Source: Caulobacter vibrioides (GTDB lineage: Bacteria > Pseudomonadota > Alphaproteobacteria > Caulobacterales > Caulobacteraceae). From it: DNA of 64,000 nt. The stretch's first letter is position 1. Every line of letters begins with the position of its first letter. The position numbers and the translations under genes are program-made. The DNA lies in contig NZ_PJRR01000016.1 in NCBI RefSeq assembly GCF_002858865.1, positions 1 through 64,000 of the forward strand, written 5' to 3'. The notes below the pieces were generated by a model. That model was not told the DNA's origin. It did no database searches and was given only the letters and a program-made list of their open reading frames with translations. This document shows, piece after piece, positions 35,327 to 47,476 of this stretch.

Positions 35327-35758
35327 TTATTCGCCGAAGCCCTTGCCGGGCGCGAAAGGCGAAAAGCGGATCAGCCGCGAGTCCTCCACCGCCGCTTGGC
35401 GATGCTTGACGTGCTCGCGGTAGTCCGGGTTCGTGACCATCGCCAGGAAGGCGCCGGCGTTCGGATATTCGGCGATGAAGGCCAGGTCCCATCGCTCGTC
35501 GCTGGGACCGGTCAGCACGACTTCGGGGCTGCCCGCCCACACCTGCCGCCCGCCCAGTCCCTCGAAGATCGGACCGGAGGTGCGGCCATATTCGCGATAG
35601 GCGTCCAGGCCGCTCATCCCCTTGCCGTGATTGGGATGGTCCGCCGGATACTCGGCCAGGGGCTTTAGCCGGATCAGGTTCAGCATGTGGATCGGCGTGT
35701 CGCGCGGCAGGGCCTTGAAGGCGTCGAACTGCGCGCGGGTCGGGTCGATGTTGGACAT
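35327..35758 (-). CDS. DUF1330 family protein
   Basis: The 143-residue protein has the DUF1330 ferredoxin-like (dimeric alpha/beta barrel) pattern: IHMLNLIRLK near the N-terminus, then AYREYGRTSGPIFEGLGGR, DLAFIAEYPNAGAFLAMVTNPDY and RLIRFSP. Function is unknown; related folds include monooxygenases and dechlorinases. It converges on the amidohydrolase gene with only 3 bases between stops. Confidence 0.82.
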   Translation of the reverse strand: MSNIDPTRAQFDAFKALPRDTPIHMLNLIRLKPLAEYPADHPNHGKGMSGLDAYREYGRTSGPIFEGLGGRQVWAGSPEVVLTGPSDERWDLAFIAEYPNAGAFLAMVTNPDYREHVKHRQAAVEDSRLIRFSPFAPGKGFGE

Positions 35759-35827
35759 GGCGTTTCCCCTCTTCCTTGGCGTCGATGATGACGCCGAGGC
35801 GAGGCGTTCCGCCAGCCTTCCTCAGCG

Positions 35828-36529
35828 TCACCGTTTGGGCAGGATCGTCAGGCCGTCGGAGAGTTCATTGCGGTCGTCGCCGCGCGGGGGGACATGGGCG
35901 GCCAGGATGCCGCCGGTGCGGGCGACGGCGGCGACGAAGCCGTCGGCGATCTTGCCGCGCTTGAGTCCGGCCACCAGGTCGGCGACCACCTCATCCCAGA
36001 CCGCATTGGGCGCGGCCTTGTAGATGCCCTCGTCGGCGATGACCTCGACGCGGTGCTCGGCCAGGGCGGCGAAGATCAGCACGCCGGTGCGGTCGCGGGT
36101 GACGTGCAGGCCGTGGCTGAGGAACTGCTCCATCGCCGCGCGCTTGACGCGGGCTGTCTTCAGCGCGCCGGGCGTCAGGGCGCGGCGGACCGGCGGGATC
36201 GACACCACCAGAGCCGCGACGACGAATACGACGAGCTGCAGCACGATGTAGGTGGAGAGCGCTGATAGGATCGCGCCGTCGTGTGCGGCCTGGTGGCCGA
36301 CGCTCCAGCCGCCGAACAGGCGGGTCAGCATCTCGGGGCGGAAGCCCGCCAGCAGCGCGCCGGCCGGCAGGACCAGCGCCGAAGCGGCCGCCCAGACCAG
36401 CGGCGTTTCGCGATAGTCCGACACCTCGGGGGTCAGGACGCAGAAGATCTCGCCGGCGGTGGTCTTTTCGGCCTCCGCCACCGCCTGGGCGATGCGGTCG
36501 AGATCTTGGGGGGTCATGCGCCTTACCAT
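35828..36529 (-). CDS. TPM-domain protein, second of operon
   Basis: The 233-residue protein begins with a TPM-type domain (QDLDRIAQAVAEAEKTTAGEIFCVL) that is interrupted by two or three hydrophobic segments (about 50-80 and 95-125). It ends with HRVEVIADEGIYKA and WDEVVADLVAGLKRGKIADGFVAAV. TPM/YgcG proteins act in envelope or photosystem assembly and have weak phosphatase activity in plants. It starts one or five codons after the preceding TPM gene (ATG 36529 or 36517, the latter with AAGG upstream). The third gene of a lemA-TPM-TPM operon. Confidence 0.8.
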   Translation of the reverse strand: MVRRMTPQDLDRIAQAVAEAEKTTAGEIFCVLTPEVSDYRETPLVWAAASALVLPAGALLAGFRPEMLTRLFGGWSVGHQAAHDGAILSALSTYIVLQLVVFVVAALVVSIPPVRRALTPGALKTARVKRAAMEQFLSHGLHVTRDRTGVLIFAALAEHRVEVIADEGIYKAAPNAVWDEVVADLVAGLKRGKIADGFVAAVARTGGILAAHVPPRGDDRNELSDGLTILPKR

Positions 36530-36530
36530 C

Positions 36531-37283
36531 TCACCACCGTCCCGAACTGCCGCCGCCGCCGAACGAGCCGCCGCCGCCGGAGAAACCGCCGCCACCGCCG
36601 CCGCCCCAACCGCCGCCGCCGCGTCCGCTGTTGTTCAGCGCGCTGAGGATGATCCAGGGCAGGGCCGAGCCGAGGCCACCGCGCCGGCCCCGGAACAGGC
36701 TGGAAAACACGAAGATGATGAACAGGAGGATCAGGAAGCCGACGATCGGCGAGCCGCGCGCTTCGTGACGCTCGGGACGCGCCGCGTCCGCGACGCGCGC
36801 CTTGGCCTCTTCGGGCGGCAGGCCCAACTGCTCGACCAGCGCGTCGGTCCCGGCGACAACGCCGCCCGACAGATCGCCGTCCCGGAACTTGGGCAGGATC
36901 GCCGACTGGATGATCACGCTGGACAGGGCGTCGGTCAGCACCGGCTCGAGGCCATAGCCGACCTCGATCCTCACCTGCCGGTCATTGGGCGCGACCAGCA
37001 GGATCGCGCCGTCGTCCTTGTCCTTGTCGCCGATCCCCCAGGTTCGGCCCAGGCGATAGCCGTAATCCTCGATCGGATAGCCCTGCAGGCTGCTGACCGT
37101 GGCGACCACCAGCTGATGGCTGGTGCGGGTCTCCAGCGCCGCGAGCTTGTCGGAAAGGTCGCGCTCGACGTCCGGCGACAGCACCTGCGCCTCGTCGACC
37201 ACGCGGCCGGACAGCGGCGGGAATTTGGGCTCGGCGAGCGCGGGCAGGGCGAAGAGGGTCGCGACGAGGGCGAGAAACACCAT
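36531..37283 (-). CDS. YgcG-like TPM-domain protein with glycine-rich tail
   Basis: The 250-residue protein has a signal peptide (FLALVATLFALPALAE), a periplasmic TPM domain (PLSGRVVDEAQVLSPDVERD to about 165), one membrane segment (IVGFLILLFIIFVFSSLF) and a C-terminal Gly/Ser repeat tail of about 35 residues. It belongs with LemA in a conserved gene pair of unknown envelope function. I chose ATG 37283 because the 168 bases before it are an intergenic repeat. It is followed at once by the second TPM gene. Confidence 0.85.
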   Translation of the reverse strand: MVFLALVATLFALPALAEPKFPPLSGRVVDEAQVLSPDVERDLSDKLAALETRTSHQLVVATVSSLQGYPIEDYGYRLGRTWGIGDKDKDDGAILLVAPNDRQVRIEVGYGLEPVLTDALSSVIIQSAILPKFRDGDLSGGVVAGTDALVEQLGLPPEEAKARVADAARPERHEARGSPIVGFLILLFIIFVFSSLFRGRRGGLGSALPWIILSALNNSGRGGGGWGGGGGGGFSGGGGSFGGGGSSGRW

Positions 37284-37289
37284 CCTCAC

Positions 37290-37450
37290 CCGTGCAACGG
37301 GGGAGGTGGCGCGGCGCGGATAGGCGCCGTGACGGAGGGGACGCTGTGCGGCGGAGAGCGCCCCCTCCACCGCTGAGCCTGCCCTTGGGCGCGCGCTTCG
37401 CGCGACCCGGGGGCGGTCCCCGTCCCCCGTTTCTCGGGGGAGGAGACGCA
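37290..37450. repeat. GC-rich intergenic repeat between lemA and the TPM gene
   Basis: This stretch contains CGGGGGAGGTGGCGCGGCGCG, AGCGCCCCCTCCACCGC and the hairpin CCCCCG-TTTCT-CGGGGG. It resembles the inverted copy at 7205-7317 and looks like a dispersed intergenic element inserted within the lemA operon. The downstream gene then depends on readthrough or an internal promoter. Confidence 0.45.
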
Positions 37451-37451
37451 T

Positions 37452-38090
37452 CTACTGAACCTTCGGCGGCGTCGCCGTCGGCGGGCTGGAGAAGTCCACC
37501 GTCGGGGCGCTCTGGGCGGCGGCCGAGGCCTGGAACAGCTGGGCCGGCTTCTGGTCGCTGTAGAGGGTCTTGGCCCAGAGCAGGCTGGGGAAGGTCCGCA
37601 GGGTCGTGTTGTACTTCTGGGCGGTCTCGTTGTAGTCGCGCCGCGCGATGGTGATCCGGTTTTCGGTGCCTTCCAGCTGGCTCTGCAGGGCCAGGAAGTT
37701 CTGGTTCGACTTCAGGTCCGGATACTGCTCCTGGATGACCATGAGGCGGCCCAGCACGCCCGACAGCTGGTCCTGGGCGGCGGCGAACTTCTGGAACTGG
37801 GCCGGGTCGGTGATGGTCGAGGCGTCGACCTTGACCTGGGTGGCGCTGGCGCGGGCCTCGGTGACGGCGGTCAGCACGTCCTTCTCCTGGGCCGCGTAGC
37901 CCTTCACCGTCGCCACCAGGTTCGGGATCAGGTCGGCGCGGCGCTGATACTGGTTCTGGACCTCGGCCCAGGCGGTCTTGGTCGCCTCGTCCTGGGTTGG
38001 AATGGTGTTGATCCCGCAACCGGCCAGGGTGGCGGGGATGGCGACGACCAGGGCGACGCGCGCGGCGTTACGAACGAGACGGCTGTTCAA
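37452..38090 (-). CDS. lemA: LemA family lipoprotein
   Basis: The 212-residue protein has a lipoprotein signal (VVAIPATLAGC) and a helical LemA domain with QNQYQRRADLIPNLVATVKGYA, ENRITIARRDYNETAQKYN and TLRTFPSLLWA. LemA folds as an elongated helical bundle on the periplasmic face; its role is unknown but it co-occurs with TPM proteins. I chose TTG 38090 because GGAGGG lies 5 bases upstream and the signal peptide begins there. The upstream in-frame region crosses a hairpin and is not coding. Confidence 0.88.
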   Translation of the reverse strand: MNSRLVRNAARVALVVAIPATLAGCGINTIPTQDEATKTAWAEVQNQYQRRADLIPNLVATVKGYAAQEKDVLTAVTEARASATQVKVDASTITDPAQFQKFAAAQDQLSGVLGRLMVIQEQYPDLKSNQNFLALQSQLEGTENRITIARRDYNETAQKYNTTLRTFPSLLWAKTLYSDQKPAQLFQASAAAQSAPTVDFSSPPTATPPKVQ

Positions 38091-38118
38091 GTATCCCTCC
38101 ACCAAACCAGGCGAGCCT

Positions 38119-38150
38119 GCGGTATGCGACCATGATGGCTCGCATACCGC
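38119..38150. promoter_or_regulatory. Perfect 11-bp inverted repeat before lemA
   Basis: GCGGTATGCGA and TCGCATACCGC flank a 10-base loop, between the acyl-CoA dehydrogenase stop and lemA. No T run follows in either direction, so an operator or mRNA hairpin is more likely than an intrinsic terminator. Confidence 0.55.
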
Positions 38151-38193
38151 TGTTAGATAGCGCGGGAATTGATACGCGTCAGGGGCGCAGAGG

Positions 38194-39495
38194 TTAAACC
38201 TTATCCATCTCCGCAAACGCCTGCTTGCGCGGACCCATATAGCCGAACAGCCAGGCGGCGACCTTGCGCATCTGGATCTCCTCGGCGCCCTCGGTGATCC
38301 GGTAGCGGCGGTGGTGGCGGTAGATGTGCTCGAACGGCTTGTGGCGCGAATAGCCGATGCCGCCGTGGATCTGCATGGCCCGGTCGGCGGCCTCGCAGCA
38401 CAGGCGGTTGGCCCAGTAGTTACACATCGAGACCTTGTCCGAGAGGCGCTTTTCGACCTCGGGCTTGGACATCTGGTCCATCTCCCAGGCCGTCTTGCGG
38501 ATCAACAGGCGCAGCATCTCGACCTGGGTCGAGAGTTCGACGATCGGGAACTGGATGGCCTGATTTTCCGACAGCGCCTTGCCGAACGGCTTGCGGGCGC
38601 GGGCGTACTTGATGCTCTCCTCGATGCAGTAGGCGGCTGCGCCGAGGCTCGAGGCCGCCTGGCGGATGCGGTTCTCGTGCACGAAGTGCTGGGCTAGGGC
38701 CAGGCCCCCGCCTTCCGGACCGAACATCGCGCTGTCGGGAACCCACACGTCGGTGAAGCTGACGCGCGGGTGGTCGGTCGGCATGTTGAAGGTCCAGAGA
38801 TACTCCTCGATCTTCACGCCGGGCGCGTGGGCCGGGACCAGAAAGGCGGTGATGCCGCGCGCGTCGCCGTCCTGGCCGCTGGTGCGGGCGAACAGGCAGC
38901 AGTGCGTGGCCACGTGCATGCCCGTGGTCCACATCTTCTCGCCGTCGATCCGCCAGCCCGCCTGGCCGTGGCGTTCCTCGCGGACCGCCTGGGTCTCCAT
39001 GTGGGTGGCGTCCGAGCCGTGGTCGGGTTCGGTCAGGCCAAAGGTCGGGCGGAAGGCGCCGCGATCCAGCATGTCCTCGATCAGGTGCTGCTGGTCGGGC
39101 CGGCCAAAGTCGCGGATCATCAGCACGAACGGATTGTTGCCGACGATCGAGTGCTCGTTCTGCAGGTCGTTGAACAGGCCAAGGCCCTTGGACGCCAGGT
39201 GCTCGCGGATCACCGCCATGCCAAGATTGGTGCCGTCCTGGCCGCCATAGGCCTTGGGGAGCGCATAGCGATAGTGGCCCGCCTTGTCGGCCAACTTGCG
39301 GGCCTTGGCGAGCAGTTCCTCCCATTCGTGGCGCGGCAGGCCGCCGGCGTCCCAGTCGGTGCGGGCCCATTCGCGGCGGTGGTCGAAGAAGCGCTGGTTG
39401 TCGTCCTTCGCCTGGAGCGGGGCGATCTCCTTCGCGATGAAGGCGTCGAGCTCCTCAAGATAGGCCGAAAGTTCCGGTGACAGTCGGAAGTCCAT
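38194..39495 (-). CDS. Acyl-CoA dehydrogenase
   Basis: The 433-residue flavoenzyme oxidises acyl-CoA to enoyl-CoA. Family blocks are FGLTEPDHGSDATHMET and KMWTTGMHVATHCCLFART in the middle domain, and MQIHGGIGYSRHKPFEHIYR then YRITEGAEEIQMRKVAAWL at the C-terminus, the latter with the catalytic-type Glu. It resembles the long, ACAD11/FadE-like group with a QIHGGxGxS motif; chain-length preference is unknown. ATG 39495 has GGGAGG upstream. It may supply substrate for the same lipid catabolism as the thiolase 8 kb away. Confidence 0.9.
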   Translation of the reverse strand: MDFRLSPELSAYLEELDAFIAKEIAPLQAKDDNQRFFDHRREWARTDWDAGGLPRHEWEELLAKARKLADKAGHYRYALPKAYGGQDGTNLGMAVIREHLASKGLGLFNDLQNEHSIVGNNPFVLMIRDFGRPDQQHLIEDMLDRGAFRPTFGLTEPDHGSDATHMETQAVREERHGQAGWRIDGEKMWTTGMHVATHCCLFARTSGQDGDARGITAFLVPAHAPGVKIEEYLWTFNMPTDHPRVSFTDVWVPDSAMFGPEGGGLALAQHFVHENRIRQAASSLGAAAYCIEESIKYARARKPFGKALSENQAIQFPIVELSTQVEMLRLLIRKTAWEMDQMSKPEVEKRLSDKVSMCNYWANRLCCEAADRAMQIHGGIGYSRHKPFEHIYRHHRRYRITEGAEEIQMRKVAAWLFGYMGPRKQAFAEMDKV

Positions 39496-39626
39496 GGTCA
39501 AGCCTCCCTGCGCGCATTGTTCTCTTTATAGCGGCGACTAAAGCGCGGGCGGCGGCGGCGGCCAATCGTGCCCCTGCGGAACGGGCCTTAACCGGTCCTT
39601 GACCAGAACGGGGTTACACTCGCCGC

Positions 39627-40052
39627 ATGATCACCATGGCCGCCTTCGCGATCATCGGCGCAGCGCTCGGACTGTTTGTCCGACCGCGTGTTCTGGGCGT
39701 AGTGTTGCCGGTGCTGCTGGCCGCGATTGTCGAGGGCTCCGTCCTCTGGATGATCGGGGTGATGGAGAAGCAGCCGAACCGCGAGCTTCTGATCGATCGT
39801 CTGCAAACCATCTTCGGCGAAGGGTGGGTCGGCGCGATCGGGCCGGTGGCCGCCGCCTTCATCGGCGCGACCATGGCCGCCCTGATGAGCGCCTTCACCG
39901 ATCCCGCCGGTCCGGGACCCGTGCTGACCGCCGACGGCATCCAGCGCCGGGTCGGCAAGGACGGCCGCTACGCCCGCGCCAAGGGCATGGTCGAAGAGCG
40001 CGCCATCCACGCCAAGGCCGAGAGCCGGATCGACCAGATCCTGGGTCTTTAA
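39627..40052 (+). CDS. Small inner-membrane protein of unknown function
   Basis: The 141-residue protein has two N-terminal hydrophobic helices (about 5-18 and 22-44), a third near 68-88, and a basic, helical cytoplasmic tail (QRRVGKDGRYARAKGMVEE). I do not recognise the family. It is divergent from the acyl-CoA dehydrogenase and not obviously co-transcribed with its downstream neighbour. Confidence 0.6.
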   Translation: MITMAAFAIIGAALGLFVRPRVLGVVLPVLLAAIVEGSVLWMIGVMEKQPNRELLIDRLQTIFGEGWVGAIGPVAAAFIGATMAALMSAFTDPAGPGPVLTADGIQRRVGKDGRYARAKGMVEERAIHAKAESRIDQILGL

Positions 40053-40127
40053 GGCTCGCCGATTCCACCCTGGCCTCGCCGCATCCGGCGAGAGATCCGC
40101 GATTCTCGAAAATGCGAAGCGCAAGCA

Positions 40128-40147
40128 AAATTGCCCTTGCGCAATTT
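40128..40147. promoter_or_regulatory. AT-rich palindrome upstream of a secreted protein gene
   Basis: AAATTGC-CCTTGC-GCAATTT is a 7-bp inverted repeat in the 245-base gap (40053-40297), which is locally AT-rich. It lies 150 bases before the next start codon. It may be an operator; nothing else in the gap is recognisable. Confidence 0.35.
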
Positions 40148-40297
40148 CTTATCACTGATATCTAAGCGATGCTTAGTTCGGACCCGAAGCACCGGTGGGG
40201 ATACCGGCGCCGTCATCCCCGGGGTCGAGCGGCCAGTACACGCGTTTCACCGATCCTCGATCTGACCGCAACGTCCCCAAAGCCGGAGGGCTTTCTC

Positions 40298-40621
40298 ATG
40301 AAGCTCCGTTCGCTGGCGGCTGTCGCCGCCCTGTCTGTTTCCATGTTCGCCGGTTCGGCCTTCGCCGACGGTCGCATCGCCGCTGCGCTGGACGCGCCCG
40401 TCGCGGCCAAGACCAAGGTTGTCGCCGGCGGCGCCGTCTTTGTCTGCGAGGGCGCCGAGTGCGTCTCGGCTCAGGCCCCCTCGCGAGCCCTCACTGCGGC
40501 CGCCTGCAAGGCGCTCGCCAAGGAAGTGGGTCGCGTCGCGGCCTTCGGCGGCGAAACCAAGTCGCTGGACGCCGAAGACCTGGCCCGCTGCAACGCCTCG
40601 GCCAAGGTCGCGGCTAAGTAA
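40298..40621 (+). CDS. Secreted small Cys-containing protein, unknown
   Basis: The 107-residue protein has a signal peptide (LAAVAALSVSMFAGSAFA) and a mature part with four cysteines (FVCEGAECV, AACKALAKEVG, LARCNAS) that could form two disulfides in the periplasm. GGAGGG precedes the ATG by 8 bases. I do not know a characterised relative; similar short Caulobacterales proteins are annotated as hypothetical. A terminator follows. Confidence 0.75.
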   Translation: MKLRSLAAVAALSVSMFAGSAFADGRIAAALDAPVAAKTKVVAGGAVFVCEGAECVSAQAPSRALTAAACKALAKEVGRVAAFGGETKSLDAEDLARCNASAKVAAK

Positions 40622-40715
40622 GAACACCTATCGCTTTACCCTAGTACCAGACGCGTTGTGGGCCGCCGTTTCTCCGGCCCGGTCTGGCTGTTTCCTCGAG
40701 CATTCGCCTTTATGG

Positions 40716-40748
40716 GGCGGCGGGACCTCCCGCCGCCTCTTTTTCTTT
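40716..40748 (+). terminator. Terminator of the secreted Cys protein gene
   Basis: GGCGGCGGGA-CC-TCCCGCCGCC is followed by TCTTTTTCTTTT. Confidence 0.85.
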
Positions 40749-40774
40749 TCCGGCGACAGGACTAGTTGAAACCC

Positions 40775-41014
40775 ATGGACAAGAGCCTCGCCGCCCAACT
40801 GGAATCCGTTCTCTGCAAGGCCGCAGGCGAGGACGCCTCGCTCGCCTCGCTGACCGTCGACTATGGCGCGGGCGAGACCGCTGGCGACCTTGACGGCAAG
40901 GCCTGGGTGGAACGCGCCACCAAGAGCCTGATCTTCGCGCAGGGTGAACTGCGCCGCGCCGACGGGGGGCTGGCGGCCTCGGCCTCGGCGATATTCCGTC
41001 GCTCCGGGGTCTGA
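40775..41014 (+). CDS. Hotdog-like thioesterase fragment or small protein
   Basis: The 79-residue ORF starts at ATG 40775 (a TTG three codons upstream is possible). Its end, ATKSLIFAQGELRRADGGLAA, resembles the last strands of PaaI-type hotdog thioesterases (T-x-x-L-x-F-x-x-G...). The N-terminal half with the catalytic helix is missing. It could be a pseudogene remnant or a genuine short paralogue. It lies directly upstream of the atp operon. Confidence 0.45.
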   Translation: MDKSLAAQLESVLCKAAGEDASLASLTVDYGAGETAGDLDGKAWVERATKSLIFAQGELRRADGGLAASASAIFRRSGV

Positions 41015-41206
41015 GCGAGCGCTCGGTTGCGCCCCTTTGGTTGCGACTGCGAAAGGCCCGTGTTATCAGGCGCGCGGCTTCGGACGGGGCGGCGCGGCAG
41101 CGCCGACCGTCCATGTGCTTTTTTCAAGCGCGTTCAAGCCTTTAAGTCGCGATGAGGGTTAAACTTCTTGTCGGCGGCGATTTGCAACGCACCGGGCGGA
41201 TACCAA

Positions 41207-43346
<2,140 letters not shown>

Positions 43347-43380
43347 GCCCCTCGGAACCGCTCGGAGGGAGTAGCGCCGA

Positions 43381-44256
43381 ATGGCCAGCTTGAAGGAAAT
43401 GCGCAATCGGATCTCGAGCGTCAAAGCGACGCAAAAGATCACGAAAGCGATGCAGATGGTGGCGGCTGCCAAGCTGCGCCGGAGCCAGGACGCGGCGGAA
43501 TCCGCCCGTCCTTACGCCCGGCGTCTGGCCAGCGTCATCGCCAACCTCGCCGCCGGCGTGTCCGGCGACGGCGCCCCGAAGCTCCTGGCCGGTACGGGCC
43601 GCGATGACCGCCACCTGGTGGTGGTCGCCGCCGCCGATCGTGGCCTGGCGGGCGGCTTCACCTCGTCGATCGTCCGCGCCGCGCGCGCCCACATCGACGG
43701 GCTGATCGCCCAGGGCAAGGATGTCCGCGTGGTCTGCGTCGGCAAGAAGGTGACGGCGCAGCTCGCCAAGCCCTATGCCGGCCGGATCGTCGAGACCTTT
43801 GACCTGTCGTCCTATCGCCAGCTGACGCTGTCGGTGGCCCAGCCGATCGCCGACGTCATCACCCGCGAATACGAAGCGGGCGAGACCGACGTCGTCACCC
43901 TGTTCTACAGCCGCTTCAAGTCGGTGGTGCAGCAGATCCCGACGGGCCTGCAGCTGATCCCGGCCGTGGTCGAGACCGGCGAAGCCGCCTCGGGCCCGAC
44001 GGCGGTCTACGAGTACGAGCCCTCGGAAGAGGCCATCCTCGAGACCCTGCTGCCGCGCAACCTGACGGTCCAGATCCTCTCGGCCCTGCTGGACAACATG
44101 GCCGGCTTCTACGCCAGCCAGATGACCGCCATGGACAACGCCACGCGCAACGCCGGCGACATGATCAAGCGCTACACCCTCGAGTACAACCGTTCCCGCC
44201 AGGCTCAGATCACCAAGGAGCTGATCGAGATCATCTCCGGCGCCGAAGCCGTCTGA
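43381..44256 (+). CDS. atpG: ATP synthase F1 gamma subunit
   Basis: The 291-residue rotor shaft couples proton flow to catalysis. The N-terminal helix [20 protein letters not shown] and the C-terminal helix with [20 protein letters not shown] form the coiled coil inside the ring; [17 protein letters not shown] lies in the Rossmann-like part. GGAGGGAG precedes the ATG. Confidence 0.97.
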
Positions 44257-44261
44257 TCTAG

Positions 44262-45922
<1,661 letters not shown>

Positions 45923-45923
<1 letters not shown>

Positions 45924-46174
45924 TGACCGAAGACGCGGACCTGGCCAATTTCTGCTGCGACGAGCTGGCCGAAGCGGTGTCTCCGGACGCCAACGCCGGC
46001 TTGATCGAGCACGATAGCGGCCTGATCCTGCTGAATCTCGGCGAGCGGGAAGAAGAGGGCGAAACCGGCGTTGTGCTGGCGACGATCCGCTTCTGCCCGT
46101 TCTGCGGAACCGAGATCCAGACCGATGAAGATATCGAGGCCGCCCTGGGCGGCGTCGAGGAGACGTTCAACTGA
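45923..46174 (+). CDS. Small Cys-pair protein encoded inside the atp operon
   Basis: The 83-residue acidic protein is coupled at both ends: its ATG overlaps the atpD stop (TAATG) and its stop overlaps the atpC ATG (TGATG). It contains FCCDELAEAV near the N-terminus and RFCPFCGTEIQTDEDI, a CPFCG knuckle that with CC could bind one zinc. I know no named ATP synthase subunit of this kind. Its expression must match AtpD and AtpC, so an assembly or regulatory role is inferred. Confidence 0.82.
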
Positions 46175-46434
46175 TGGCCAAGCTGCACTTCTCTCTGGTC
46201 GCCCCCGAGCGTGAACTGTTCTCGGGCGAGGTGGACATGGTCCAGGCTCCGGGCGCCGAAGGCGACTTCGGCGTGCTGGCCAACCACGCGCCGTTCATGA
46301 CCACCCTGCGCGAAGGCAAGGTGACGGTGAAGGACGGCGCGACCACCAAGGTGTTCGACATCCAGGGCGGCTTCGCGGACGTTGGTCCCGAAGGCCTCAC
46401 CATCCTGGCGGAGCACGCCGTCGAAGCGGCCTGA
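46174..46434 (+). CDS. atpC: ATP synthase F1 epsilon subunit, short form
   Basis: The 86-residue protein consists of the N-terminal beta-sandwich only: KLHFSLVAPERELFSGEVDM, GAEGDFGVLANHAPFMTTL, KVFDIQGGFADVGPEGLTIL. The C-terminal helical hairpin of about 45 residues that inhibits ATP hydrolysis in E. coli and Bacillus is missing, yet the ORF ends cleanly and is followed by a hairpin. In alphaproteobacteria the zeta subunit often takes over inhibition, so loss of the helices is plausible. Confidence 0.94.
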   Translation: MAKLHFSLVAPERELFSGEVDMVQAPGAEGDFGVLANHAPFMTTLREGKVTVKDGATTKVFDIQGGFADVGPEGLTILAEHAVEAA

Positions 46435-46478
46435 TCCGCATCGACGTGTGCGCATGCACGGTTTAAGGCGCCCTCGGT

Positions 46479-46500
46479 CCCCCGGATCGGGGGCGTTTTC
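46479..46500 (+). terminator. Terminator of the atp operon
   Basis: CCCCCG-GAT-CGGGGG followed by CGTTTTC, 45 bases after atpC. The stem is short, so it may act with other structure. Confidence 0.6.
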
Positions 46501-46647
46501 GCGCCGCGAGCGATCTTCCATCGCGCTACGGGAGATAAAATTACACCTGTGGCCTAATCTTGGTCTTAATCAGCGCCCATAAGGGTTGCGAGGGACCGTC
46601 CGTCGGCTTTAATGCCGTCCTCTCGTCTTGTTGGGGATACCTTGCCT

Positions 46648-47367
46648 ATGCGCCTTGCGCTCGTCAGCCTGATCGCACCCGTCCTCGTGATTGGGGGCGC
46701 GGTCGCTTCCACCGCCGCCGCTCAGGAACAAACCGCCGCTCCGGCCCCTGCCGCCCCGCCCGCTCAGGCTCCCGCCGCCCCGGCTGCGCCTGCCGCTCAA
46801 GCCGCGCCTGCGGACCAGGCTGCGCCGGTCGCCGCCCCGGCCGCCGAAGCTGCGCCCGCCGCCGACACCTATGTCGCGCCGGTTCGCGGTCCGCGCACCA
46901 CTGACCCCTTCACCGTCCGCCTGCTCGACGTGCTGGACAAGGTCTGCAAGCCGCAGGTGGCCGGCGGCGACTTCGCCCAGCTGGTCAAGAGCTACGGCTT
47001 CAAGAAGAAGAGGGAGCAGTGGGTCTTCGCGCTGGAGAAGCCGTTCAACGTCACCCTGGACAACCCGGGCTCGAACAAGAACGTCTGCACCGTCACCATC
47101 GACTATTCGCAGGCCCCCGAGCAGGCTCAGGAGCTGGCCAATGGCCTGCACGACTGGGCGACCTGGGAAAACAGCCCGCAGCTGCGCCTGATCCGCAACG
47201 ACCAGACCGTCGGCAGCGACTTCCGCCGCTTCACCGTCTCGTGGGACGACGCCTGGGCCGGCGGTCGTGCGGGCCTCGTCTACATGCGTCTGAAGAAGCT
47301 GGACGAGACCTCGGTCGGCAAGAACTTCGAGCGTGCGCAGATCCTGTACAGCACGACCAGCCGCTAA
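46648..47367 (+). CDS. Secreted Ala/Pro-rich protein, unknown
   Basis: The 239-residue protein has a signal peptide (LALVSLIAPVLVIGGAVAS), a low-complexity Ala/Pro/Gln segment (about 27-75), and a C-terminal domain (about 90-239) with two Cys (DKVCKPQV, KNVCTVTI) and many aromatic residues (WVFALEKPFNVTLDNPG, FTVSWDDAWAGGRAGLVYM). The Ala/Pro part resembles a cell-wall-spanning linker. I do not recognise the C-terminal domain. ATG 46648 has GGGGAT upstream. A terminator follows. Confidence 0.72.
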   Translation: MRLALVSLIAPVLVIGGAVASTAAAQEQTAAPAPAAPPAQAPAAPAAPAAQAAPADQAAPVAAPAAEAAPAADTYVAPVRGPRTTDPFTVRLLDVLDKVCKPQVAGGDFAQLVKSYGFKKKREQWVFALEKPFNVTLDNPGSNKNVCTVTIDYSQAPEQAQELANGLHDWATWENSPQLRLIRNDQTVGSDFRRFTVSWDDAWAGGRAGLVYMRLKKLDETSVGKNFERAQILYSTTSR

Positions 47368-47408
47368 GGCTCAGTTGCTTCCTCCCGGAGGCGGACCTAT
47401 CTAGCGAA

Positions 47409-47440
47409 GGCGCGGGGACGACCCCGCGCCTTTTGCTTTT
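47409..47440 (+). terminator. Terminator of the Ala/Pro-rich secreted protein gene
   Basis: A perfect 9-bp stem (GGCGCGGGG / CCCCGCGCC) with an ACGA loop is followed by TTTTGCTTTT. Confidence 0.88.
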
Positions 47441-47476
47441 CCGGGGACGACCCCGCCTTTCGAAGTGGGGCTCGTC

